Positions 23,661-36,758 of a DNA stretch of 64,000 bases are shown piece after piece. The notes under the pieces are model-generated. The model did no database searches. It saw only the letters and a list, made by a program, of their open reading frames with translations, and had not been told where the DNA came from. The stretch spans positions 124,001 through 188,000 of the forward strand of contig VXBA01002622.1 of assembly GCA_013399895.1 (NCBI GenBank). The letters are read 5' to 3'. The stretch comes from Serilophus lunatus. Its lineage: Eukaryota > Chordata > Aves > Passeriformes > Eurylaimidae. Both the position numbers and the translations under genes were made by a program. How positions within the stretch are numbered: the stretch's first letter is position 1; each line of letters opens with the position of its first letter.

Positions 23661-23873
23661 ACAAGATAGCCTGATTAGATTGTCTAGATTCCTATATGTC
23701 ACACAAAACTGTCTTACTTTCTGGAAAAAACCAAACATTTCACTATGAAACAAAACCCAAATTAAACCTCAAATATTTCAATACAGAAACAATGCTTAAA
23801 CAACACGTAATCATGGCCACTTTTAAATACACCTATAGGTCACCATATGTAGGAAACAGAAGAGGACACTTAC

Positions 23874-24008
23874 AAAATTGTAGACTGAGGCTCAGGAAGG
23901 CTAATAAGGCTGCCAAGGCCAGCAACAACAGAAAACGGTTTCGGAAAATCATTATCATTATTCGTTCTGCTTTCTCTTCATGGTTTCATCTTCATATACC
24001 AATGTCTC
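23874..24008 (-). CDS. PXYLP1: PXYLP1 exon A: 5' UTR end, start codon and membrane anchor
   Basis: Read on the minus strand, this 135-nt exon starts after TTTTGTTCTTTGCAG and ends at TTTT|GTAAGT. The coding part is 23874-23958: 28 codons plus one base. Two in-frame ATGs are possible, at 23958 and 23952. The human protein as I recall it starts at the equivalent of the second, giving MIFRNRFLLL. The basic FRNR followed by about 20 hydrophobic residues (LLLLALAALLAF, then LSLSLQF) is a type II signal anchor for the Golgi. A TGA lies in frame upstream of the first ATG, so the frame cannot start earlier within this exon. Bases 23959-24008 are 5' UTR with two tiny upstream frames. Confidence 0.94.
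23958..23995 (-). promoter_or_regulatory. Two overlapping uORFs directly before the PXYLP1 start
   Basis: On the minus strand, uORF1 (23995-23978) encodes MKMKP and stops. Its stop overlaps the start of uORF2 as ATGA. uORF2 (23981-23958) encodes MKRKQNE, and its TAA shares one base with the first PXYLP1 ATG (TAATG). The three frames are therefore chained end to end. Such layouts can reduce or tune translation of the main frame. This is an inference from sequence layout alone. Confidence 0.6.
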
Positions 24009-26648
24009 CTGCAAAGAACAAAACATTGGCAAATATATTTCAGATGTGGAAGCATCAGCTATAGCAAAGAAAATTCAAATATCCTTGTGACAACATCAAG
24101 TTGTTTCTTAAAATCAAGTACACAAGGCAATTCAAATTATCAGCAACAGAATAGATAAAATGTAGTCACCCTATAAGATTAACTATGTTTCCACATGATA
24201 AAACTTGGAAATAAAAAAATAGCCATTTCCCATAATATCAGTTTTTCTCCTGCAAACATGGGGTGAATGTGAGTATTAACAATTCTTATTTAAGTGAATA
24301 AAGAACAAGAAAAACTGCCAATACCACTACAAAGAAAATGGAAAATGAATATAACTCCAGAATTCAAATAACTCATTGCAAAAGTGAAAATTAAAAAGAA
24401 ACCAAAACCCAGCCCTCTCCTGAAAACATTCAAACGAGAAGCATGCACCATTAGGAAAAACCACACTCTTCCTTACAAAATGACATTCCAAAGCGCACAG
24501 AATTTGCTGAAGTGCCCTGTTCTCACAGATGTACATTTTCCTTTGGAAAATGGCTCTGTATAAAGAAGGAGGGGGGGGGGTTGCTCTTTCCCCTACATGT
24601 CTTTTTTTTTTAAACAACCAGCTGCTCTTATGTGCAAAAGATGCCTCTTCCTAGTACTGACAGTGTGTTGCAGGAAATTAGTCTTGAAAAAAGTCTTCTG
24701 AGATTGCCAGATCCTTTGAACTGAGCTCTGTTTATGTTGATGGAAAATAACTTTTCCCCCACACCACTGTTTCTTTATGCCCCAGCACTTATTTCCTAAC
24801 AGAACAAGACATGTCTTCCTTCTTTGCTGCTTTTTTGAGTGACAAGGCTTCATCTACATGTAATTAATATATATTTGCTTACAAAAACTCTTCTGCACTC
24901 CAAAATCTAACCATCTTAGCACAATTTTAATTTTTCCAGGTGCTGATAAAATCACAACCTGAAAATTCTGATTTTTTTTTCCTCTCCCATTAATTTTCTT
25001 AGTATTTGAAAAGGCCCCCGGCATCACTGAACTTATCCCTTTTGGTTGGTCTTTAAAAGAATTCTGGGATCCACAAGGTGGCCCAATGGGACCTAAAATG
25101 CCAGTGATGATCTAAAAGAAATGAAGGCATTGGAGCTTGCAGTAAGTGAAATCCATTATGGATGTACATTTCGCAAGATTGAGGTCTTCCCATCTCATTT
25201 TACTTAGAAAGCTACCTTTACAGCTTTTGAAAACTGTGGAAAAACAGAAAGATCTGGAGATTCTGAGAAGCAAGAAACCAGTCACTACAATATTTCTCCC
25301 AAATGCCAACAGCACCATAAATGGCATGTGCAAGTAGTAATAAAAAACAAAACTTAAAAAATGGAAGCAAGACAGAAGGAAAAATTTTAACAGTGTCAAT
25401 TTCACAAAAATCATAGTTCATCCTGGAGCATCTTAGTGAAAAATACGTTGAAACAAAACTCAACTACAGCACTGCAACTCAAAGCTGTGAAGGGTAGAAG
25501 GTAAAAGGATTAGTCTATACAAAACACCAGGGAAGAATAAAGCAGTTCAACCAAACAGATGGAGGAACAGAAGGGGAACCACAGGAAAACGCAAAAAATA
25601 GACTTAGCAGGGAGAAGGTAAATTCTATTAAAAAGCTTTCAGGAACAAGAGGTCTTATGCACAATCTACACTCATCAACCCTGTGGTTGCATAAAATAAA
25701 GCTGCCACCAAAAAATGAAAAATTACAGGACTGGAAGATAGGAGATTATACACATCTCATATTAGCAGAAATGTTTTCAAGAATAAGCTTTATTAGCTTT
25801 AAGCCTTAATTGCAAGATCAGAAGTTTTAAAACATTAAGTTTCAAGTCATTCAAGAAATGATAAACAAGGTGGAAAGATTTTTCTTTTAAATATACTTTG
25901 GCTTGCTAACAAATGAAAAGTTGCTGCATTGCAATTTATGAGGAATAGGAACAGCTCCTGTTGAGTATTTGTTAATTAAAAGCCTGTCAATGCAATTTGT
26001 CATCAGCTCCTACTTGGTAACAAGCTGCTGGGAATCAGGAGGATGAATGTGAGACCAGGCACTGAAGCCTCTGCTCCTCCATGCCAGCACACAAAGTACT
26101 CCCAGGGAAAAGCAACACTCATCCAGCACATATTAAGTTAAATCAGTACAATAAGCATCGTGAGCACTCATTGAACTGAGCATTTGTAAGCTAAAAAAAG
26201 ATAAAGCCTGGTCGGGTGAGAAATAAAAGTAAATCAAACTTATCTTCCCACAAAACTATTTTTACCTCCAGATGAAACAAAAAAACCAAACCACAGAGCA
26301 AAACACATTTTGAGTCTTCAGGATATCCTACCACATAGTGAGAGGCTGCAGAGCTGCAGAACATCTGCTGCTAAAATGACATTTAGGTCATGTTGATCTT
26401 GATCTATTTACTGTGTGCACAGAGCTGCAGGTCTGCCCCAGCCCCACCACCTCTCCCAGAACCCAAAGGTCAATTCCATCAACAACTGGCAGCACCACCT
26501 CAATAGCCTCCAGATATGGGCCTTGGCTCTGTGCCTCAGACACAAGGAGATAATTCCTGCTTTTAAAGGTAAGCACCACGTCACTGCAGCACAGGTGGAA
26601 CTCGGCACCAGGAGCAGCAGCTTCTGATGTGTGCCCATCTCTGAGACA

Positions 26649-26874
26649 GAGAGGTTTAGATGGGATATTAGGAAAAAATTCTTCACAGAAAGGGTTGTAA
26701 AGCATTGGAACAGGCTGCCCAGGGCAGTCACCATCCCTGGAGGAATTTAACAGCCATGGGGATGTAGTGCTTAGGGACAGGGTGTAGCAGTGGGCACTGC
26801 TGGGGGCATTGTTGGACTTGATTTTAAAGGTCTTTTCCAACCTAAACAATTCTACAGTTCTGTTTCTATGAATA
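26649..26874 (+). mobile_element. CR1 LINE 3' fragment
   Basis: This is a sense-orientation CR1 end: GATGGGATATTAGGAAAAAA and TTCTTCACAGAAAGGGTTGT, then CAGGCTGCCCAGGGCAGT, CACTGCTGGGGGCATTG, and GGTCTTTTCCAACC. It ends TTCTGTTTCTATGA, matching the CR1 3' terminus. It is inserted opposite to the PXYLP1 direction. The 174-codon minus-strand frame here is antisense to this element. Confidence 0.93.
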
Positions 26875-29800
26875 TGAGACTTGATAAAGATGACTTGCAG
26901 AACCCCAAACATTGCAATGGCACACTTAAACAGCCTAGATATTCATAAGAACAGTTATTAATAAGGCATCCTATATCAAAATGCAGAGAAGTAAAAAGCT
27001 ACTTCTGAGTCATGTTTTGCAGCATACCTACCTAACTACCCGTAGAATTTAACTTTTTCTTTTAAACATGATCCAAAACCTCAACTCATCAAAACATGCT
27101 AGAATGACTCACAGCATCTAGAGCACCCTCAGCTTTTACCTAATTTCACACATGTACAAGGTGCTAAACTGTTGCATGATCACACAAAGGTAAAAAAAAA
27201 AACAAAACCAAGGGGCCAGGTGAGAGAGTCAGGAGACTAGGGCATGCCCCTGGCAAAGTCAATAACTCCCCAGAAATGCTGCGAGAGCAGCATGTCTGCC
27301 CAGGCAATGCACGTCACTGCCGGCAGAGCAGCTGCCAGGACTAACCTACTTCTGCTCAGCACTCGTGGGGCACTGCCAGGCAGTGCCTTACACAGAACCC
27401 CCTGGCAACCCCTCCTCCTGAGAAGAGGGTCGAGAAGGCTTTTTTTGCAGGGCTGACTAGCTAAACTATTTCTTTGGGATATTATAAGTCGGGCCCTGAA
27501 AATAACTTGACATCAATGCTTTCAAGGCACTTGTGAGGCTGGACATGACACTGAACTACCATTGCCAAATTTCGGGGCCAATTGAATAATACCGTTGCAT
27601 CTTCTAAATCCCCAGTACCCATCTATAATACAAACCTACTCTCCAACATGAGACATAAGCACAGAATTATACTGACTCACCATGACAGCTTAAATGAATC
27701 TACTTGATCAAAATAGCATGTCTCCATAAATAATCAATAATACACCTCAAAGTCTGCATCAATAAAATTACTGTATTTATCTGAGGTGGTCTATCAAAAT
27801 GACATTGTCTACTGAAACAGAAGTGAGCAAAAGTGATTGCAATGAAACAGCAAAGAGAAATCATGACTTTACCCAAAAAGGAAGGCAGTGTTCAGCCTGT
27901 ACCCAACTACATACCAAAGATAGAGGAATATGTTGCAGTAAACTTAAAGTATTAGAATGATAACAAAAAAAGCTACAGACAACATAATGATTTGGAGTAA
28001 CATTCATAAGTAGTTTTAGAAAAGGTCATGGAATAACAGAGACCCACTTTCTAGTTTGATGTCTCTACATTGCAGAAGATAGTTTTTAATTATAATTTCT
28101 TTTTGATATATCTTTTTCATCTACATCTGCAAGCTTATTTTCTGACAAAACCTGTTTTGAAGACATCTGAAATTAAGGTGACAGCTCCTGACAGAACTAT
28201 AAAATTTCTGCCTTGACTTTAACTCATGATGCTCCACAAATAGTTGCCCAGCTATCGGGCAGTAGCCTACCAGGCAGTACATTTTTCATCTATAAAACCC
28301 ACAAGTCCAGTGTCCAGACAACTCCAGACAGTGAGGAACTACAGACTCTTGAACTGGCAACTGCAGAAAACAGTTATGTCAGCAAGTGGCACCAGCCAAA
28401 CCTTTTCTTTAGTCCTTTGAGGGATTTGCTTTTTTTCCTGCAGGAATGAAAAATATTGGCTGGGATTTTCTGGTCATGACCAAATCGACCACTGCTGTAA
28501 AGATCCACAGCAAGCACCAGACAGAGAGGAAATGGGAACACTCAGCAGAACCCATTCTCTGGTCAGCATGACCTGCTTAGCTACTCATGCTCATAATTGT
28601 CAAATGAGGAAACCCTCATCACAAACCCCCCACAGCCAATGGCGACAGCAGCAATTTACACTGGGCACAGGATCCTTGCAACACTGGAGGTGCATTTTGT
28701 ATGACAACAGAAGGTAACACTGGTAGCATCTATAGTATCGTTATCCACAGTTCTTGAAAGAAATGTTCATTTAAAAATAATTATAAAAAACAACCAGAAC
28801 ACTCAGTGCAAAAAAAATGCATTTCTAAAAAGAGTAAAACCATCTCATTACTGAAAATATTAAAACTTGCTGGGTAATATTATTCATGTTAGCCTACCAT
28901 GTAACTTAAGTCAGTAACCACAGGACACACAAAACTCAACTGAAAGTACAAGCAGGCCAGCAGCCTCAAAAAAAAAAAAAAGGTGAAGATAAGGAAAGCC
29001 AAGGTAAAAGAGCGACCTCTAGCATTCCACAATAACCAATACATGAACTAACTTAAAGATGAAGACAGCTGTAGTTTCAAAATATAAGGTACTGTAAATA
29101 TCTAATTCCTTTGGGATGAAGTCATTGCCTTAGATTACTCTTTTCTTTCTCCATTCTTTGCTACTCCTGAAGTTATCAGTATATGTGAGAGAAGTTCTAA
29201 ACAGTTGCAATTCAAATATAATTTCCATGTCCTGCACTTCCTTGTCTTAAAATAAATAAATAAAGCCATTTTAAATTTAGCCTCCTTTTCCCTTCTTCCC
29301 AGCACACTTACCCTTGAGAGTCTTAACTTGCAGACAGCTTGCTGCCTTCATGCCCAGGCTCCAGCAGCATTCTGATGGAAAAGGCATTTTTCCTCCCACC
29401 AGCTTCACTAGTCTATTTATAAGGAACATCAAAAGCTGCCATGAGCCAGGACACAGGGGTGACATGCCCCTGCCTGGAGGAAAATTAACAACAGTCTAAA
29501 TTAGCTCTGACTCTAAACAAAGAGAAAAAGCAGGACTGCACATACAAACAATTATGGAATGTTTATTCCAACACGTCGGTAGTCTCCTTGGTGTTCTACT
29601 CTCCCCCAGATTTAGACATCTGTTTAGATCACAGGACAAAGTGATGGTCAGCATCAAAAATCATGCTTCCCAGCTCAGGCATTCTGTCTCTTTTGATTAG
29701 TACTTTTAATCATATTTGTTAGCCACTGATTTATGCTGTGATGTCAGTTCACTCAGGAGCTCTGAGCTGAGACAAGAACCTCTTGGGAGGAGTTCTGCTC

Positions 29801-31829
29801 CACATTATGGGAAACGTCCAGGGAAAGCTCTACATGGCATCCACAGGAAACTCTGAACTCCAGTCCTTCAGCATAGATGTCCATGTGGCACTACCAACAC
29901 TGCTGTAAGGTCTCAGAGTCAGCAGCAACTCTGAAGATGGAGGTGGTTTTGAATTTGAAGCTACTTTTTGTACAGAATATGTTAGAGCAAGAACTACTTC
30001 CCTTTAAACCACAGAGAAGGTTCATTGTTGTGTTACAGCCTACCAAATCCAGTCTATAATAAAATCTGCCAAGTTACAAAGCTTTCAATAGAGTTTACAA
30101 AATAATATATCACAAGCCATCCCCCTTTTGAAAAAGTCAGACTTCATGGCACACATAAATTGTAAGTACTGCAGAATACTGCAGTCCCTTTGTGAGCTTA
30201 ACACCACTTATCTTGTTTTCATACTCCTTTTAAGAATTGGTGAAAGTTTCCATGCTTTGGCCTTTGGTTGTCCAACTAGGATTTTATAGGTCTCACATGA
30301 TTTACTCATTTGAACAACAAATGTATGAAAGCACGAAATATTTCAAGGAGTAGATGTCCTTAACTTCGGTCCACCTGAGGCCTTACCTCAAGGGATCCTT
30401 GCATTCAGACAAACTTCTCAATAAGTGCTTTGATATGGCCCTGATTACCTCTTACTGTTTGGAAATAAGCTCAGTGTCCTACAGCTGTGCACATTACTCT
30501 GTAGAAACGTGAAAAAAGTTGCAGTTAGTAACAGTCCACCAGTCCAGCATGTCACTTTGTAGGCTCTGGGTGAACCAAATTTTGATATCTAAGAAAATAC
30601 ATAACAAGCCCAACTGTGCTGTGCACTTCCGGAATGTCACCATATTACTACACCTTTTCCTATGCAACAATGAGTCGTGTATGTCTCTGAACTACAGAGA
30701 AAGTAAAAACAAAACCAAAGGAAGTTCTTTTATTTCCTTAAAGGAAACTGAGCAACTTTTTAAAACTTATTAGGAGACTTAAAAGAAACCTTATGATTTT
30801 GATGGCTCCAGGCCAGAACTGAATATTAACTGGCAACAAAATCATTCCAGAACAGACAGAGAATTAAATAATTTAAAATAATTACATTCTGGTGCTGGTT
30901 TTTAACTTAAAACTTTAAAATTGTATACCATATGTTCATAATTGTATGAGCATAGATCCTAATCACACACAGATCATAACCAGTAGTTGATCAGATAAGA
31001 TCACAGTTCCAAAGAGCTCTCAAAGGCAAAGCAGTTAACATGCTTATTTTAATTGCAGATGCCCTTATATTGGGTCAGTTTATACACTACCTGCAGACAT
31101 ATATATTCTAACAGTGAGAGGTCACATCCCCACAGTTCTCAGGGGTTCACAAAGGTTAATTTGCTCAGAGTATTCACATTTAATGGAACTGGGGAGATTC
31201 TAATTAAATCAGGAGTCACTGATTTAATGATCTCCTCAGCCTACTCACCATTCCATCACATATCCCATCTTCAGCTGGTCCTTCATCCCTCAACCTCTGG
31301 AAAACTGCTAGAACCTGAACCCACTCAGTTGCTCTGGCCCTTCACCTAAAACTCCATCAGCCAGCCATGCCTCCAGCTGCCCCTAAAATGCACTATTTTA
31401 CACCTGGTGATCTTGCCATTACCAAGAGCTTTCCAGGAAGCAAACCACAGTTTTACTAAGTGAGCTAAATTATACATGTGAAAAATGGCAGTGCAATAAC
31501 CTGATGTTAGAAATGTCTGTGCAAGAGGGATGCAAGAGCTGACATCTCATTACCCATTACATTTCGTGCTCAAGCTATATTTTAACCCTCATCCCAAAAA
31601 CGTTTCTCCCAACTATAGCCCTTCTACGAGATCTGTTTCATCCTATTATTATATGCTAGGTCACAAAAACTTCCATATCCAACCACCTTTATGTAATCTC
31701 AAGGATCCAAAATTAAAGGGTACATACACACTTCTATTTGTTTCTGTTCCAAATGGAAAACTTGTGCCTCTCCACAGGCTGTACTATTGCCCACTGCAGC
31801 ATCAACAACTGGCAGCTCATACTGGAAAG

Positions 31830-31858
31830 GATTAAAAAAAAAAAAAAACAAAAAAAAA
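31830..31858 (+). repeat. A-rich tract
   Basis: About 29 bases of A, interrupted by one C, form a simple repeat in the presumed 5' UTR intron. No adjacent retrocopy was recognised. Confidence 0.85.
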
Positions 31859-34800
31859 CCCTAACCAGATTTTATTCAGCAATTTTGCCATCTTCCTGCA
31901 ATCTAACCCCAGAATGGTGATTACAGAGGTACATTAGCAGACAGTCAGCATATCCTGCTGCCCTTTCTTCACCACAACACTGTACAACTGCCAGCTTGCC
32001 TGGCTGCTGGAGAGCTGAAGGGGGAACACCACAGGCATCATAGTGGGAAAATTGCTGTGCTGCTGGCAAAGGGCATGGCTGGCTTTTCCCTTCATCCTCA
32101 TGGCAGCAGCACAACTCAGCCACTAGAAACACACCATCTTCCAGCTAGACACAACTGCACACACTGGCACAGGCAGGCCAGTTATTTCTTCAAAAGGAAA
32201 AGTAAAAGTAGGTTTAGGGAAACAGTGCTGGCATTAAAGGAAAGGCCCATTGGCCACATTTTTGTTGCTTAGCTTCACAAAGCTGTTTTTGCAATTAATC
32301 AGCCCACAGAAGCCCCTCAAAGGTACGCAAAGGTCTGCAGAGACGGAAACACAAGCCTGTGATCAGACTCCAGGAGCAATTAGTAAATAAACATCATAAA
32401 CACGATGCAAGAAAGATGAATAAAGGAAGAAAAGTATGACTTTGTCCTTTCAAAAGGATCATTAACAACAGAGAGCACCAAATATTTGCAGGGTATTGCA
32501 CCAGCCACTGCCAGCATTAGGAAATCATAGTGTGGTATCTTCCACTGCAAAAGTAACTGTGATATTTATCATAGCAGACATAGAAACAAGGTTATGGTGT
32601 TTATTTTTTTGTTTCCGCAAGGGAAGCCATGAATCATGTGACAATTTCTGGGAGAAACTGGCTTTATTTTTGGTACATGATAAAGTTTTAGGTGGCTGTA
32701 GAGGCTCTGACTGGATCAGCTGGAAAACAGTCACTGAGTAGTATTTCTGAACAGCAGTTCTGAATGACTTGACCATGTGTCACAAACAAATAGGCCTAAT
32801 TATTTCAACCTCCAAAAATTGGTTATTTTTGAGAAATATGCCAGCTTCCTAGCTGTTCAAAGCCCAGTTTATTTCTCTAATCAATATGAAATAGCCTATC
32901 AATCATACTCTGAATCCTCTGCCTGCCATCAGAACCACTTAGTGCATAATCACACACTCACCATCCACTGTTGTAGCTGCTTTGCCAAATATTCCTATTA
33001 TCAGCTTGCACAATGAAAAAAATGCTCTTTTTTGTTGCTTAGGATGATGCATGATGTTAATTCAGGTATTATTTGATTTTTTTAAAAAAAAACATAAATG
33101 CCGTTTGTCATAGTTCACCTTCCCACTCTTTATTTCTTCACTGAGCAAGGAGATATGTCACCCAGCTGTAATCAGAGACCACTTAATACTTTCAAGAGAA
33201 ACAAAAACGTTAATTTGAATTCTAACATAAACCAAATGCTACAAAACAAGCCACATAGGTCAATGCAAAACCAAGTGAGTTTGGCCCAAGTCAAGACGCC
33301 TGTATCCTCCACTGAATGTTGTAGACAAAAAAATTTCCCTAACTTTTCTGCCCTAAATGGTTTGCAAAGCCAAATGATTGCTTTAGGGGATTCTCTTTGG
33401 GATTCACTGAAGTGCATCCTGATTTTAACAGAATAGGAAGCATGTCATGGTCTGTATGAAATATTGAAAAACTCCTACATAAACCTTCAGTTCTTATCAT
33501 CCTTTATGTAGCTTTGTGATCAACTATGTCCACTTCTGTTTCTATGTAATTTATACCATACACTGGTCTGCACTGACATTGCCTGTTATGGAAAGTATTT
33601 TGGAAAGCCTTGCAAAGAAAAAGAGAAAATATACATTTCACCACAGTACTGATAAAATACTGTGCTGTATTTTAATACAAGTCCAGTAAAATTACCATGA
33701 CAGTAAAACTCATGCAAGTAGAAATCTTGCATGAAATCTACATTTAAAGTCTCCTCCTAGGCATTTGACATTTCTTCCCTTTTTGCTGCACAATTTAAGC
33801 TGTCGTTTTTGTATATAATTTCCCACCCAAGCTAGAATATTTTTAAATACACCCTCCTGAATGGGAATCATTGCATAGCTTGATGACTGACTCCCCACCC
33901 AGAGGGTCACAGTTAAAGGCTATGTTCAAACACCTCCAAATGTGCCAGACTATTTGAATAGTTTTGACCCAAACTACAGTTGGTCCAACATTTGGACCAC
34001 TGAGGTTCTTTCTTAGGCTGCTGTGCAGCAGCATTTGTGCGTGCTACTCAACTGCCTCCCAGTATAGTTGGGCTGCCACTCTGCCTTCTCTTACATCTTA
34101 CTGATAACCCTCATGCATCTACTAGTAACTCCCCAAACTCCCTGTATTAACAATAACAAAATCCATCTTTTTCCTCTCATGCTTCCATCACCAAATGATT
34201 CTCTTCACACCTAAAGCAATAGCAGTGTGTTCTGTGGTTGTTGCCAGGCTCTTTGAGAGAGCTCCTTTACCCCTTGGTAGACTTAAAGACTCCACCCTCT
34301 TGAACAATTAAGATACCAGCACCTCCTTTGTAGCATCCATCATAAATTATAAATCTAAATCATAAAGCATGTGTTGGTAGGTGGCTTAACATTTAATTCC
34401 TACACTCGTTTTGTGTTTGTTTGTGAGCCACACATCTCACAGTGTTTTTTCAATTCATTAATTGCCAGCATTTTTTTACTAGTCAAAAAATAAAATCTTG
34501 GGGAGATGAAAAGAATATGCAACTGAAACTAACCATGAATCCAGATAAAACCACACTTAGAACCACACAAACCCACCATTCATCTTTTGGGCAGTAACAT
34601 GTAGATACGCTTATGAGACAAAGCTTTCATACCTAAAAAAAAAAAAAGTTCCATCTGCAGCTTCAGCAGAAAAAACATACAAAAAAATTCAACCAAACCC
34701 TAGTTTTCAAAGGTCTCCTATGAGATTTATGAGAATGAACAAAGACCTACATAAGAAACCCCAGAGGACACTCAAGGTTTCATTTGTCTAAGAAGGTCCT

Positions 34801-36333
34801 AAGTATGTAAAAATACAGACTGGAGGAAGCAAACTCCATGAGGGACAGTGCATACCCTGAAGCATTGCTTTTTGTTGCCTTCACTCCAAGATGCCTCCCC
34901 CCAAAAAAAGCCCAAAAGACAAATGAAGGCTGTTAAAGAGGAGCAAGTTCACAATCATGAAACAAACAATCTACCTCAGTGGCTGCAGTCCAACCCGAGG
35001 CACAGCCCTGCCCAGGTACACAGGTTCTGTTTGATAGCTCTGTTCTTGTCATGAGACTCTGCTTTTCCTCAATGCTTCCTTTTCCTCAGAACAGGGAGCT
35101 TGTTTAGTATGTCTTGAGTCTTCTAAAAAGTAGTATTTCAGCACTACTGAGTTTACATAAAACATTTAACAGACTACAATTAAAAGCCATTAGAGAGAGG
35201 AGCATCTGTGTTTTAACCATGTGCACTGCTTGTAGTTACCTTTTTGAGAAGATTAAAAGTAAGCTGCTTTTGCTTTTCGTCCCACTCACACCCTCCCACT
35301 ACAAATTCTGTCTGAGCTAATCCTCCTTCTACAGACGTCAAAACAGGGCATAAGTATTACAGCTACTTAATGCCAAAATGTGCTAGTTTAATATCCCATT
35401 ACTATTGTAATACTGCCACAATAACTTATTATATGTGACAGCTTTTGCAGTTAGTCAAGGATAGAGCCACTTAATCAGTAGGTTTTTTTCACCACGTAAA
35501 AAAATATTTGTAAAATCTCTAAAAGAGAAAATTTAAGGACTAAACTCAGATGCTCAACTCAGACTACGACGCCAGACACAGTGAAAGGCTTCTAAAGTCA
35601 TCACACATACTCTTCACACCTTGTAATTTCCACTATCAAAGACTTTATGTAAAGTGATCTGTCCAGAAATTCAGGTTATGGTGTTTACAAATACATTGTT
35701 TAACCCTTTCTTTCCTGATGTTTTAACATAAATTTTCACGGGCTTTTTTTTTACTATTATTATTATCTTGTAAGAGCCACATTCTGGAGGAAGGCCAAGA
35801 AAACGTCCATGTGAGAACACACTTTCAATGAAAAGTTCGTGCTTGTCAAAATGGTCAGGGTTATTCTTCAGAAACCTGCAGCACAGGAAGACATTAAGAA
35901 GTCTCTCGGAGGCTCCAGAAATATTTAGGTTAAGTATGTGCAATGAAAGGGACTGCTACAGGATACATTAAGAACAACAAGCATCAGAAAACAGGTGAAT
36001 TCACTAAGTTACTCCAACGCCGGCCACAGTGTATCCGCCAACAACAGCCGACACAGTATCAGTGTCTGGAGCGGCACGGCAGCTCCGCTCCCGCCCTGCA
36101 GCCCCTGCCGGCCCCGGCGGGAGACACGGGCCGGGCAGGGACCCGCAGGGTGCGGAGCCCGCCCCAGGCTCTGCCCTGCGCTTGGGGCGGCACACACCGA
36201 GCCGAGCCCGCGGCACCCGGAGCTGGTGCCGGCCCGCGGTGCCGTCCCGGCTCCAGAGCCGACCCGCCCCCGAGGCCCCGCGCAGGGGCCGCCCGCTGTC
36301 GGGGGCAGCCCGAGCCCCTCGCCCGGCCGAGGC

Positions 36334-36545
36334 NNNNNNNNNNNNNNNNNNNNNNNNNNNNNNNNNNNNNNNNNNNNNNNNNNNNNNNNNNNNNNNNNNN
36401 NNNNNNNNNNNNNNNNNNNNNNNNNNNNNNNNNNNNNNNNNNNNNNNNNNNNNNNNNNNNNNNNNNNNNNNNNNNNNNNNNNNNNNNNNNNNNNNNNNNN
36501 NNNNNNNNNNNNNNNNNNNNNNNNNNNNNNNNNNNNNNNNNNNNN
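36334..36545. other. Assembly gap (212 N) in the CpG island
   Basis: This run of N is flanked on both sides by extremely GC-rich sequence. Such sequence commonly drops out of bird assemblies. The missing part may contain the PXYLP1 transcription start or first exon. Confidence 0.97.
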
Positions 36546-36640
36546 CCCCCGAGCGGCCACGCCGCCCGCCCACGCCCCCTGCCGGCCGCCCGCCCCCTGC
36601 GCGAGGATCCCGCCCCACGCCGGGCCCGCTCCCGCCCCAC

Positions 36641-36758
36641 GGGACGGGACGGGACGGGACGGGACGGGACGGGACGGGACGGGACGGGACGGGACGGGAC
36701 GGGACGGGACGGGACGGGGCGGGACGGGACGGGACGGGACGGGACGGGACGGGACGGG
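36641..36758 (+). repeat. (GGGAC)23 pentanucleotide microsatellite
   Basis: Twenty-three consecutive 5-bp units are followed by GGG. Only unit 16 (36716-36720, GGGGC) differs. Each unit supplies a GGG run separated by AC, so the plus strand meets the G3-N2-G3 pattern for G-quadruplex formation many times over. It is inside the CpG island. For a minus-strand gene the G-rich strand would be the template. Frames across it (GTGRD or RPVPS repeats) are artefacts. Confidence 0.97.

Larger units (their letters stand above)
2400..23873 (-). other. PXYLP1: PXYLP1 intron between exons A and B (21.5 kb)
   Basis: This long intron is bounded by an ideal GTAAGT donor at 23873 and the CTTTCAG acceptor at 2400. 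It contains CR1 copies at 6478, 8781 and 20967, a tRNA-Ile/CR1 SINE at 10137, and a probable solo LTR at 21412. It also holds a 16-bp minisatellite at 15096, short duplications at 9423 and 12621, A/T homopolymers, and a 37-base assembly gap at 23612. A candidate alternative first exon lies at 6041-6134. No other coding exon is expected, because exons A and B join directly in the known protein. Confidence 0.75.
24009..36010 (-). other. PXYLP1: PXYLP1 5' region: probable 5' UTR intron(s)
   Basis: Exon A begins at a clear acceptor, so at least one non-coding exon must lie upstream at higher coordinates, most simply in the CpG island about 12 kb away. I could not place that exon. The interval holds one CR1 fragment (26649-26874), A-rich tracts (for example 31830-31858) and otherwise AT-rich sequence. 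An open minus-strand stretch with a possible acceptor lies at 35755-35875. Confidence 0.55.

Noticed and set aside
26388..26912. A 174-codon minus-strand open frame
   Set aside because: Much of it is antisense to the plus-strand CR1 fragment at 26649-26874, and the rest has no family resemblance.
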